From contig JAERTF010000203.1 in the NCBI GenBank assembly GCA_016845105.1, positions 1 through 37,303 of the forward strand: a DNA stretch of 37,303 nucleotides. Reading direction: 5' to 3'. A program made the translations under genes and the position numbers. Positions 8,653-16,517 of the stretch are shown piece after piece. Source of the stretch: Bacteroidota bacterium (GTDB lineage Bacteria > Bacteroidota > Bacteroidia > Bacteroidales > F082). The notes beneath the pieces are model-generated. The model was not told where the DNA came from. It ran no database searches and saw nothing but the letters and a program-made list of their open reading frames with translations. How positions within the stretch are numbered: the stretch's first letter is position 1; each line of letters starts with the position of its first letter.

Positions 8653-9009
8653 TTATCTTGCCGCTAGTTGTAATCTATTGCATGAATTAATCACTATTAC
8701 AGTTGGAATATCATCAATGTATTCTTCTTCTTCAAAGCTAAAATCCAGAGATACAGCCTCTGAATATAAATTATCAACAGAATCTTTGTCAATAATACTT
8801 GGGATGTCATCTACATAATCTTCTTCTTCAAATGAAAAATCTACTGTCAATGCATTTTCATATGTTACCCGATGTATAACTTCTTCAACATTAAATGGGA
8901 TATCATCTATATAGCTTTCTTGATTAAATTCAAGTCCGTTTGCAAAAATGTTTAATGATAGTAGTAGTGCTGCGAAGAGGATTGCTGTGGATTTAGTAGA
9001 AGTTTTCAT
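8653..9009 (-). CDS. Small secreted YIDDIPF-repeat protein, copy 2 (function unknown)
   Basis: This 118-residue paralog of the gene at 7946-8320 shares the signal peptide style (MKTSTKSTAILFAALLLSLN, cut near IFANG) and the opening QESYIDDIPFNVEE. Three repeat units are seen: QESYIDDIPF, EEEDYVDDIPS and EEEEYIDDIPT. The second and third are preceded by a DFSFEEE lead-in and separated by helical spacers. The last units have lost the final Phe, and the C-terminus (INSCNRLQLAAR) differs from copy 1, so the copies have diverged after duplication. It contains one Cys near the C-terminus. No known domain is recognised. Its own promoter block and terminator imply independent expression. Confidence 0.8.
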   Translation of the reverse strand: MKTSTKSTAILFAALLLSLNIFANGLEFNQESYIDDIPFNVEEVIHRVTYENALTVDFSFEEEDYVDDIPSIIDKDSVDNLYSEAVSLDFSFEEEEYIDDIPTVIVINSCNRLQLAAR

Positions 9010-9027
9010 GGTTCAATATTTTTCTGT

Positions 9028-9115
9028 GATTAATTATGAAGCAAAAATATATTCAAAAATGGCTCGCGTAAATAATAAATAGGCGAAATGCAGCGGATTT
9101 TCGGTGAATGGAGAA
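9028..9115 (-). promoter_or_regulatory. Conserved upstream block of YIDDIP copy 2
   Basis: Gap-free counterpart of 8343-8430. The minus-strand -7 box TATTTTTG is at 9042-9049, 32 bases before the ATG, with the same flanking GAGCCATTTTTGA and a distal TTCACCGAAAA. Conservation in non-coding DNA at a level comparable to the coding repeats points to a shared regulator or a recent duplication. Confidence 0.55.
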
Positions 9116-9319
9116 GTAATATACCTAAGAGGTGAGTGGTACTATTCGTAGCACTATCAATAGTATAAATTATGCATGAACTTTATAAGTTCTCATTGGT
9201 GAAACGGAAATAAAGAATAACTGGTTATCTGGTTTAGTTTTGAATTAGTAGATACACTATATCGGCCTTTTCGACGAACATCGATTCATAGCAAAACTCA
9301 AATTAAAACCACACACTTT
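9116..9319. other. Non-coding stretch, nothing recognised
   Basis: AT-rich intergenic DNA between the conserved upstream block and the stop of the C69 dipeptidase gene. I see no reading frame of coding character, RNA gene, repeat or strong hairpin. Confidence 0.5.
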
Positions 9320-10960
9320 CTATATGCCCTGCTTGTTATTGGAATACTTTGATATTAATTCATATCTCAAATCCTGAAACAATTTGTGTGTTGTCTCCAT
9401 TCGTTTTATGGTTAAATTGGTAAGATAATTCGAAGCAGCCTCTGGATCACTTTTAAGTAGTTCAACAACTTTTTTATCTACATCATCCTGTTCTTCAAAA
9501 AAACTAGCTTCCAATGGGTCTCTTCTTTCCAAAAGTGTATTATGAGCATCTTGCCACTTTAGATACATAAGGTTGTCAACAAAATCAACACACCATCTAA
9601 TACTATTTTCCTGAAATTTGGATTTATCATATACTTTATAGCATTCGGCAACATCAGTAACTCCCGAATATATTGGAACATACGCACTTGTGTAGGCATT
9701 ATCAACATAATACCAGTAAATACCACCTACTTCATCAGGTAACCAACCACGAAGTTGAGTAATCATGCCATACTCACCTCTTGCTCTGGCAACATTTCTT
9801 CGTTTGTTAATCTTCAGTACCTCACGCATATCTTTTGTTGGAAAAGGTGTGGCTATGGGACTTTTTTTCAAATCACCTTTTTCGTTAGGCACATACCAAA
9901 CTGGTGCGTTTTCCTTATCATAGATGGTACCGGTAAAAGTTGATCTTTGAAAAGCCATAATATCCTGAACAGATATTTTTCTTTCAGGCTTAACTGAAAA
10001 GGGATAAATTGATAATGGCTCAACCCATTGAGTGTATTGATCCTCACCTGCCCATGGCGATGTGGTGAATCTATCTGGCCAACTAGTATAGTTTGGTGCG
10101 TAAGTTGCATAAAACAGCCAAAATCTAGAAGTCGCCCATTCGCGGGGTATCGGAGCATATACATCTTGCCAAATAAAGGCTTTACCTGATTTTGGGTCGT
10201 ACCACCCCCTATCAATTGCCTCCTGTTTATAGTTTGAAGAAGCTCTAAAATTTTTCTTGTCTTTAATATTAATCTGCTTAATAATACTCCAATTTGGTAT
10301 TATCATAGCATGATCATCCGGAACACGTTGCGCAGCCCAAATACAACCTGGCTTTCCACTCTTTGGATCCCATTCATTGCCAACACTAAACACTTCAAGC
10401 ACCCATATTTCGTTAACATCAGCAATAACCAATGATTCGCTTTCATCAACACAAGATGGAAGAAATCCATATTTTTCCAATAACTCTGTAATTAATGAAA
10501 TAGCCTCTTCCGCGGTCTTGCATCTCTGCAATGCAAACGCCTGAACCTGTTCTATTGTCATTATCATTTTACAGACAGCTCTATCGAGTTTTAGTTCATC
10601 ACGCTGACTAAGTGTGCTCTCACCTATGGATAGTTGATGAGCATTCATCTGAGGATAGGCTGTTTGAAAATAACTGTTGGTCTTTTCTACCTGAGGTATA
10701 TTACCTAGAACCTCACCATAATCGCCAACTTCGCGTCCAAGTTCAACCATACCCCAATATACCGGAGTCGTTGAACCCTTTTTAAAGGTTTGCCCCGGAA
10801 CATAATGTATACGACAATCGGGGCCGGCATCTGTATGTGACACAATTACTGATCCATCAGCAGATGCTTTTTTACCAACTGCAATTATTGTGCATCCTAA
10901 CATTTGTTGAACACTAAACATTAAGTATAATCCTGAAATAAGTAATATCTTAAATTTCAT
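9320..10960 (-). CDS. Exported C69 family dipeptidase (PepD-like)
   Basis: This 546-residue protein belongs to peptidase family C69, N-terminal-nucleophile dipeptidases. After a signal peptide (about residues 1-22, ending QQMLG) the chain starts CTIIAVGKKASADGSVIVSH, where Cys23 is the nucleophile exposed by cleavage, as in other exported C69 members. Further family segments include VNEIWVLEVFSVG and the aromatic-rich region around residues 260-310. Length fits the family. It is the last gene of a peptide-catabolic set: 12 bases after the hydroxyproline dehydratase-type gene, with an Xaa-Pro aminopeptidase further upstream. The likely job is to split dipeptides outside the cytoplasm before uptake. 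Substrate preference is not known. Confidence 0.88.
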   Translation of the reverse strand: MKFKILLISGLYLMFSVQQMLGCTIIAVGKKASADGSVIVSHTDAGPDCRIHYVPGQTFKKGSTTPVYWGMVELGREVGDYGEVLGNIPQVEKTNSYFQTAYPQMNAHQLSIGESTLSQRDELKLDRAVCKMIMTIEQVQAFALQRCKTAEEAISLITELLEKYGFLPSCVDESESLVIADVNEIWVLEVFSVGNEWDPKSGKPGCIWAAQRVPDDHAMIIPNWSIIKQINIKDKKNFRASSNYKQEAIDRGWYDPKSGKAFIWQDVYAPIPREWATSRFWLFYATYAPNYTSWPDRFTTSPWAGEDQYTQWVEPLSIYPFSVKPERKISVQDIMAFQRSTFTGTIYDKENAPVWYVPNEKGDLKKSPIATPFPTKDMREVLKINKRRNVARARGEYGMITQLRGWLPDEVGGIYWYYVDNAYTSAYVPIYSGVTDVAECYKVYDKSKFQENSIRWCVDFVDNLMYLKWQDAHNTLLERRDPLEASFFEEQDDVDKKVVELLKSDPEAASNYLTNLTIKRMETTHKLFQDLRYELISKYSNNKQGI

Positions 10961-10972
10961 AGCTCTTAATTT

Positions 10973-12007
10973 TTATCTAAAAATAAATCCTTCTTTCAAT
11001 GGATCAGACGGATCAAACCAAAACTCATTTTTCCCCGTAATCCATGCTTTTCCTGTAACTTCAGGAATAACCGATTCATGATCACCATAAATACAGGTTT
11101 CCACAACTTCAACATCCATTGTTGTTCCCAGTATGCTTTCAATTGTAATTTTCTCATTTTTGTTGAGCTCACCTTTTGCATAATGCAATGCTGCCCTGGC
11201 ACTTACGCCCGACCCTGTTGATGAACGGTCAACCTCACCATCTGCAAATATGCACACATTTCTACTATGGTTATTCGGATTCTTTGCTGCACCGGTAAAT
11301 ATCGTACCATATAAAAAACTCAAATCCTCTTCGTATGGATGAATGATATCATCGTTTTTTATGACCGCCTTTTTTATACTACGACCCCACTCAATAAGTT
11401 GATTATAGTCTTTTTCTTCCATGCCGATTCCAAGGTTATCAGCATCAACAAATGCATAAAAAGCACCTCCATAGGCAACATCAAATTTAACTCTACCTAT
11501 TCCTGGAACATCTACTTCCTTATTTTTATGTAAAAGAAATGAAGGAATATTTACAAATGATACTTCATCAACATATCCATTAATGATATTTGCCCTAGAA
11601 TGAATGATTCCAGGGGGTGCGTCAATTATTAATTCAGGGTTATCGCCCTTTTTTTCAATCATTCCAGTATCAAAAACCAGCTTAGTTAGAGCAATAATTG
11701 CATGACCACACATGGTGCTATACCCTTCGTTATGTATAAAATATGTTCCAAAATCTGCATTCTCAGAAATAGGTTCCGTAATCAAAGCCCCATACATATC
11801 AGCATGCCCACGGGGTTCAAACACAATTCCTTTGCGGATATGATCAAGATTTTCTTTAAAATATTTTCTCTTTTCAAGGATTGTTTTTCCTTTTACCTCC
11901 GGTAATCCATCGTATATAACTCGCAATGGTTCGCCACCTGTATGAAGATCAATTGTTTTTACTGATAACCAACCTGAGGGTGGTTTCCAGTTTTTAATGC
12001 TTACCAT
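10973..12007 (-). CDS. Proline racemase family enzyme, probably trans-3-hydroxy-L-proline dehydratase
   Basis: This 344-residue cytoplasmic protein is of the proline racemase superfamily. The first catalytic site is STMCGHAI with Cys100. The second site reads DRSSTGSGVSAR with Thr264 where true proline racemases and 4-hydroxyproline epimerases have Cys. Cys plus Thr is the established signature of trans-3-hydroxy-L-proline dehydratases, which yield delta1-pyrroline-2-carboxylate. IDLHTGGEPLRVI near residues 19-31 is another family hallmark. It lies between an Xaa-Pro aminopeptidase and a C69 dipeptidase on the same strand, so the likely source of substrate is collagen-like or other hydroxyproline peptides. 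No delta1-pyrroline-2-carboxylate reductase is in the window, so that step must be elsewhere. The family is certain; the reaction is inferred from one residue. Confidence 0.85.
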   Translation of the reverse strand: MVSIKNWKPPSGWLSVKTIDLHTGGEPLRVIYDGLPEVKGKTILEKRKYFKENLDHIRKGIVFEPRGHADMYGALITEPISENADFGTYFIHNEGYSTMCGHAIIALTKLVFDTGMIEKKGDNPELIIDAPPGIIHSRANIINGYVDEVSFVNIPSFLLHKNKEVDVPGIGRVKFDVAYGGAFYAFVDADNLGIGMEEKDYNQLIEWGRSIKKAVIKNDDIIHPYEEDLSFLYGTIFTGAAKNPNNHSRNVCIFADGEVDRSSTGSGVSARAALHYAKGELNKNEKITIESILGTTMDVEVVETCIYGDHESVIPEVTGKAWITGKNEFWFDPSDPLKEGFIFR

Positions 12008-12091
12008 TATTCACTATTTTATCTTTCTAATATTACCAACATCTTAACTTTTAGCAACCTCCTAAAAAAACCAAGAGTAAATTTACATAAT

Positions 12092-13483
12092 CTAGTATGC
12101 TTTTAACCGCTCATTTTCAACATCCTCAATTGTTTTTGGCAAGGGTTTGCCAAGTAGTTTGTATCCAGTTTCGGTAATTAAGAAATCTTCCTCATTTCTA
12201 CAACCTCCAAAGTTACTGAACTGCTCTATCTTATTATAATTGAGGAACTCGGCAAATCGATTTTCAGATTTCCACAAACCTATTAATTGTGGAATAAAAT
12301 ATATTCCTGGTTCAATTGTTAGTACAAAACCCGGCTCCAATTTACGTCCAAGGCGTAGTGATTTTATTCCAAACTGGGTACTCTTGGCCTCATTATCATA
12401 ACCAACCCATTGCTCACCCAGGTCTTCCATATCATGAACATCCAGCCCCATCATATGACCCAATCCACATGGAAAAAACATTGCATGGGCTCCCGCAGCC
12501 ACTGCTTCATCAATATCACCGGTTACAAACCCCAGGTCTTTCATCCCACGCATTATTTCTTTGGCGGATTCATAATAAACTTCCTTAAAGGGAATACCTG
12601 GTTTAAGCATATTTATGGCAGCTTCATGTGAATTTAATGCAACTTGATATATATCCTTTTGCTCACTGGTAAAAGATTTGGCAACGGGAAATGTGCTTGA
12701 CATATCTCCGGCATAGCCCATCGGAGTTTCGGCTCCTGCATCAAGTAGAAACATACGGCCCTCTTCTAGAGTATTACCATGATAATGGTTGTGAAGTGTT
12801 TGACCGTTTATTGTAGCAATAACAGGGAATGATATATATCCATTATGCGACAAAGCTATTCGCTCAACTTCAGCTGCAATTTGTGCTTCTGTTATCCCTG
12901 GTCGTGCCATTTGCATTCCGGCTAAATGCATATCAACAGTAATATTTACTGCCTTTTCTATTTCATTAATCTCTTCTTCGCTTTTATAATTACGTTGCTT
13001 GATTACCGCTTTTACAAATTCCAAAGAAGATTCGGATTGAACTTTCTTGGGATGGACTCCCAGCAATTCGAATAATTTAATCTTACTTTCACCACGATAT
13101 GCAGGTAAAAAATGGATTTGTCTGCCTGATAGTACTGCAGCTTGCAGATCGGCCATAACTTGATTTGAAGGTGCTGTTTTCTTTATTCCACATGTAGCAG
13201 CTCTGTTATTTATGGTTGGCTGGTTTCCCATCCATACAATGTGGTCGATGGTATAATCATCGCCATAAATTGTTTCACTGCCAGAATCAACATCTAGAAT
13301 TGCAAATAAATCAGGATGCACTAACCCAAAAAAATAGAGAAACGAACTATCCTGGCGGAACCTGTAAGTATTATCTAAATAATTCATTGGGCTTTCGCCA
13401 TTACCAATGAATAATAATAATCCATTGTCGACATCATTCATAAGTTTACGACGTCGGTTTATATAAGTATCTTTTGAAAACAT
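12092..13483 (-). CDS. Xaa-Pro aminopeptidase, M24B family
   Basis: This 463-residue enzyme without signal peptide removes N-terminal residues ahead of proline. An AMP_N domain (about 1-140) precedes the pita-bread catalytic domain. The metal ligands are all present: Asp248 (LLDAGAE), Asp260 (AGDMSSTF), His343 (GLGHMMGLDVHD), Glu391 (TIEPGIYF) and Glu431 (GGCRNEEDFLIT). It is probably a dinuclear Mn enzyme, as in PepP-type relatives. It leads the set with the 3-hydroxyproline dehydratase-type gene (84-base gap) and the C69 dipeptidase, giving a coherent route for proline-rich peptides. A perfect 10-base inverted repeat lies just upstream of the start codon. Confidence 0.93.
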   Translation of the reverse strand: MFSKDTYINRRRKLMNDVDNGLLLFIGNGESPMNYLDNTYRFRQDSSFLYFFGLVHPDLFAILDVDSGSETIYGDDYTIDHIVWMGNQPTINNRAATCGIKKTAPSNQVMADLQAAVLSGRQIHFLPAYRGESKIKLFELLGVHPKKVQSESSLEFVKAVIKQRNYKSEEEINEIEKAVNITVDMHLAGMQMARPGITEAQIAAEVERIALSHNGYISFPVIATINGQTLHNHYHGNTLEEGRMFLLDAGAETPMGYAGDMSSTFPVAKSFTSEQKDIYQVALNSHEAAINMLKPGIPFKEVYYESAKEIMRGMKDLGFVTGDIDEAVAAGAHAMFFPCGLGHMMGLDVHDMEDLGEQWVGYDNEAKSTQFGIKSLRLGRKLEPGFVLTIEPGIYFIPQLIGLWKSENRFAEFLNYNKIEQFSNFGGCRNEEDFLITETGYKLLGKPLPKTIEDVENERLKAY

Positions 13484-13486
13484 GAA

Positions 13487-13518
13487 TTTAGTTTAGTTGA
13501 AAACCCCGCTAAACTAAA
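13487..13518. repeat. Perfect 10-base inverted repeat ahead of the Xaa-Pro aminopeptidase gene
   Basis: Arms TTTAGTTTAG (13487-13496) and CTAAACTAAA (13509-13518) pair perfectly across a 12-base loop, ending 3 bases before the ATG. In the transcript this would be a leader hairpin close to the start codon; as DNA it could be an operator. No clear TAnnTTTG box was found further upstream. Confidence 0.5.
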
Positions 13519-13614
13519 AAATAATTGTGGATGTTAGTACAAAAAATTGTAGATGTGGTTAAAGTTAAACAGGTTCTGATTAAGTTAAAACATAAACCAA
13601 ATTAGTAACAGCAC

Positions 13615-14103
13615 TTATTCTTTAGCTTTTTCTTCAAACTCCAGTGAAGCCGAATTAACACAATACCGCAATCCGCTTGGCGCCGGGCCATCATTAAATA
13701 CGTGACCCAGATGTCCATCACATTTACTGCAGACTATTTCTATTCTATCCATGCCAAGACTTATGTCCCTGATTTCTTTAATGGCATCCTTATCAATCGA
13801 CTCAAAAAAACTAGGCCATCCTGACCCGGAGTCGTATTTTGTATCAGACGAAAATAGCTTTGCACCACAACCTGCACAATGGTAACTTCCTTCTTGGTAG
13901 TGCTTGTAATATTTACCTGAAAATGGTGGTTCCGTTCCGCATTGTCGCAGCACTTTGTACTTCTCAATGCCAAGTTCATCAATCCACTGTTGCTCGGTTT
14001 TTTCTATTTTCTCATTCATAATAGAATCATTAGTTTGACCAGTTAATGCAATTGTAGATAACAATACAAATATTATCGCAAAGGTCTTTTTAGTTATAAT
14101 CAT
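13615..14103 (-). CDS. msrB: Exported peptide-methionine (R)-S-oxide reductase MsrB
   Basis: This 162-residue MsrB carries an N-terminal signal peptide or anchor (about residues 1-22), so it repairs oxidised methionines outside the cytoplasm. Zinc ligands are Cys76/Cys79 (CAGC) and Cys125/Cys128 (CSKC). The catalytic Cys148 lies in LRYCVNSASLEF. The usual resolving position, the Cys in the GCGWPSF motif of E. coli MsrB, is Ser94 here (GSGWPSFF), while Cys55 in RQCGTEPPF may serve as the alternative resolving residue known from some MsrBs. It starts 7 bases after the CotH gene stop and is almost certainly co-transcribed with it. The link between the two is not explained by known biology. Confidence 0.95.
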   Translation of the reverse strand: MIITKKTFAIIFVLLSTIALTGQTNDSIMNEKIEKTEQQWIDELGIEKYKVLRQCGTEPPFSGKYYKHYQEGSYHCAGCGAKLFSSDTKYDSGSGWPSFFESIDKDAIKEIRDISLGMDRIEIVCSKCDGHLGHVFNDGPAPSGLRYCVNSASLEFEEKAKE

Positions 14104-14110
14104 TACTGAT

Positions 14111-16363
14111 TTAGTTGATAATTAGCTTTCGTTTTATACCTCTATCTGAAACGACAATATAAATCCCATTATTATAAGTAGATATGTTAATAAAATCATA
14201 ATTAATTTCCCCTGCAACCAGCTGACCATAAATGTTATAAACCTTATATGAAATCTTATCAGTTAAATAAACAATGTTTCCATTTGAAGGATTAGGAAAA
14301 ATATCAAATCCAATATCTTGATTAGGATAATGTATGGATGATGTTTGATTACTTACTCTGGGAGTTGGCTCTTCAAATAATATCCATTCAAAATCACCAT
14401 CGTCTTTTCGTCCAAATGAAATATCTGTGGTTTGCTGACCATAAACAATTTCATCAATAACTTGCTGACCATCACCAAATAACCCTATTTCTTCACCATC
14501 CTTGCTCAATTTAAAGTTTGCATGAAAAGGACCTTGATCAGGTTCACCATCTGCCCAAATTAACATAAATTCACCGGGCTCAATATATGAATCAGGCATC
14601 AGCCACTTATCTGGTGTTCCAAGATTATCTGTTAAATATTTATCTCCAACCCAAACTGTTACATCCTCCGGGTTGTATATTTCAATCCAATCATTATAAT
14701 CGCCATGTTCGTCAGCAATTGTTGATGCGTTTGATGCCATAAATTCATTTATAAACAGCATATGCTCGTCTCCTCCTGATGCAGGAATAAACACAGGTTC
14801 ACAAGGCAAAAGCGTTACTTTATTTAAATTATCCGAAACATAAATTTGATAGAATAGTGAGGTATTTTGGGGGATATTTTCAATTGCTCCACCAAAAATA
14901 TGATCTCCTGCAATTCCATCATTATGCATACCATCATCATACATTGATAATTCGATTGTACTTTGGCTTTCATAGTTATAATGCAGTTCGACATTTGCAG
15001 GCAAATCAGCAACATCAACATATGCCCTAACCCATAACTCGGAGGTTGAACTACGGTTGTGCTTTATGTATTTAATTACAGGGTACATAGTTGTACTTTC
15101 GAGTTGATTTAATATTGAATTAATTCTGGTTTCAAGAAATGGAAACAGTCCGAAATCAACATGACCTCCCAACGATTGGTTATATGAATCGTAAAAATCT
15201 GTCATCGAATATCCCCAGTCGCGTGGGTAGTATGAGTCGTTTTGCAGATATGGAGCAATCATATCGCGGCGTTGCTCAATGGCAGTAATAAGCGAATCTA
15301 AATCGATGGTCTCAGTAACAAGTTGCTTCATGTAATAGGTATACTGATCACGTAAAAAAGAGTCGTTCATAATGCGCTCATACAAAGGGCGGTAATGACT
15401 GCCATGTTGTTGCCAATCGTATATATTCCGCTCGGACCAATCTCTGTCTAACCAATCAATTCCAAGTGTATTGTCAAGATCATATGGAATAAATTCAAAC
15501 TTGTCGGTCATTGTGTTATGGTATAAATAATAATTATTCTGATTATAAATATATCCATCCCAATGACCAAATAGTATATCTGATGCTATTACTTTTAGAT
15601 AATCATAGGTGTTAAAAACTTTGTCCAGCTCGCATTCCAAACTACCATCTGGGATATTATTTAATACATCGATAAAATGAGCAATATCAGCATAATCATC
15701 TAATTCTTCGTTAATTTTCAGTTCGTAAACACGTCTGTCGCCTTGTTCAAGTTTATACAAATCAGGATCATCACCAAGGTAATTTAAGTTTGCAGGCCAT
15801 AAACATTTATATTGATTACCATCATTATATGTAAAACGCGATTTTATAAATTCTTCATCAATATGCTCAACACTAATATACAAACCATAGTAATTATTGT
15901 TAATATATACCTGCACATGATTTGCTCTTGGTGCGGGTATCTCCATTTTACGCAGTACATCCCAACACACTTTTGAACGGATTACTGATGGGTCGTTATG
16001 CTCGCCGTTAAGATTAAGTTTTTCAACCCCATAATACTTTCCACCTGACGTAAATCTGTTAAAGGATACCTTAAACGATTTTTTTTTAGAATGACGGGAG
16101 GTATTTCCTCTTAACCTAAATCCAACAGGTTCAATAGTATCAACTATGGTTCCGTTATTAAAAATAAATCTTGCGGTAAATTCAATATCACTGCTAAGGT
16201 TCTCATCCTGATATAACCATTCCAAAGTATCGGGATCAATTGTTATATCAATACGTGGTACAACATTATCAATATACAGAGGTCCGTTATCAGGGAAAGT
16301 GGGCTGGCTAAAAACCGAGATTGTGGTAATTAAAAATATTATTATTGGAAACAACTTTTTCAT
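14111..16363 (-). CDS. Secreted CotH-kinase family protein with lamin-tail and T9SS sorting domains
   Basis: This 750-residue protein has a signal peptide (1-19, ending SVFSQ). A CotH-type protein-kinase-like domain covers about 30-400: RGNTSRHSKKKSFKVSF at 85-101 as the nucleotide-binding region, HWDGYIYNQNNYYLYHN at 267-283 with Asp269, and PYDLDNTLG at 293-301 with Asp295/Asp297 as likely metal ligands. A beta domain (about 405-520) is followed by a lamin-tail-like domain (about 530-660, INEFMASNAS then DWIEIYNP). A type A T9SS tail (about 680-750) starts at FDIFPNPSNGN. It is thus exported across the outer membrane by T9SS. CotH kinases phosphorylate spore-coat proteins in Bacillus; the substrate here is unknown. 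It precedes msrB in one operon, with a clear promoter at 16385-16412. Confidence 0.88.
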   Translation of the reverse strand: MKKLFPIIIFLITTISVFSQPTFPDNGPLYIDNVVPRIDITIDPDTLEWLYQDENLSSDIEFTARFIFNNGTIVDTIEPVGFRLRGNTSRHSKKKSFKVSFNRFTSGGKYYGVEKLNLNGEHNDPSVIRSKVCWDVLRKMEIPAPRANHVQVYINNNYYGLYISVEHIDEEFIKSRFTYNDGNQYKCLWPANLNYLGDDPDLYKLEQGDRRVYELKINEELDDYADIAHFIDVLNNIPDGSLECELDKVFNTYDYLKVIASDILFGHWDGYIYNQNNYYLYHNTMTDKFEFIPYDLDNTLGIDWLDRDWSERNIYDWQQHGSHYRPLYERIMNDSFLRDQYTYYMKQLVTETIDLDSLITAIEQRRDMIAPYLQNDSYYPRDWGYSMTDFYDSYNQSLGGHVDFGLFPFLETRINSILNQLESTTMYPVIKYIKHNRSSTSELWVRAYVDVADLPANVELHYNYESQSTIELSMYDDGMHNDGIAGDHIFGGAIENIPQNTSLFYQIYVSDNLNKVTLLPCEPVFIPASGGDEHMLFINEFMASNASTIADEHGDYNDWIEIYNPEDVTVWVGDKYLTDNLGTPDKWLMPDSYIEPGEFMLIWADGEPDQGPFHANFKLSKDGEEIGLFGDGQQVIDEIVYGQQTTDISFGRKDDGDFEWILFEEPTPRVSNQTSSIHYPNQDIGFDIFPNPSNGNIVYLTDKISYKVYNIYGQLVAGEINYDFINISTYNNGIYIVVSDRGIKRKLIIN

Positions 16364-16384
16364 TTCGATTGTTTATTTATTGAG

Positions 16385-16412
16385 CAAAATTAACCATAAA
16401 TTAAATCTACAA
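16385..16412 (-). promoter_or_regulatory. Bacteroidetes-type promoter for cotH-like/msrB operon
   Basis: On the minus strand TTG (16410-16412), 17 bases, then TAATTTTG (16385-16392). The ATG is 21 bases downstream of the -7 box. Confidence 0.55.
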
Positions 16413-16517
16413 TTTGAAATGTTTTCTATCTCCCATTAGATTAATTGCAATAAATGAGATTAATCATATGGTTTATGACAAATTTTTCACATCTAAGGTT
16501 TCTTATATAAAGCTAAA

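Noticed and set aside
7946..9009. YIDDIP proteins as RiPP (modified peptide) precursors
   Set aside because: No maturation enzyme, peptidase-ABC exporter or leader typical of RiPPs is adjacent, and both have ordinary Sec signals; it stays only as a remote possibility.
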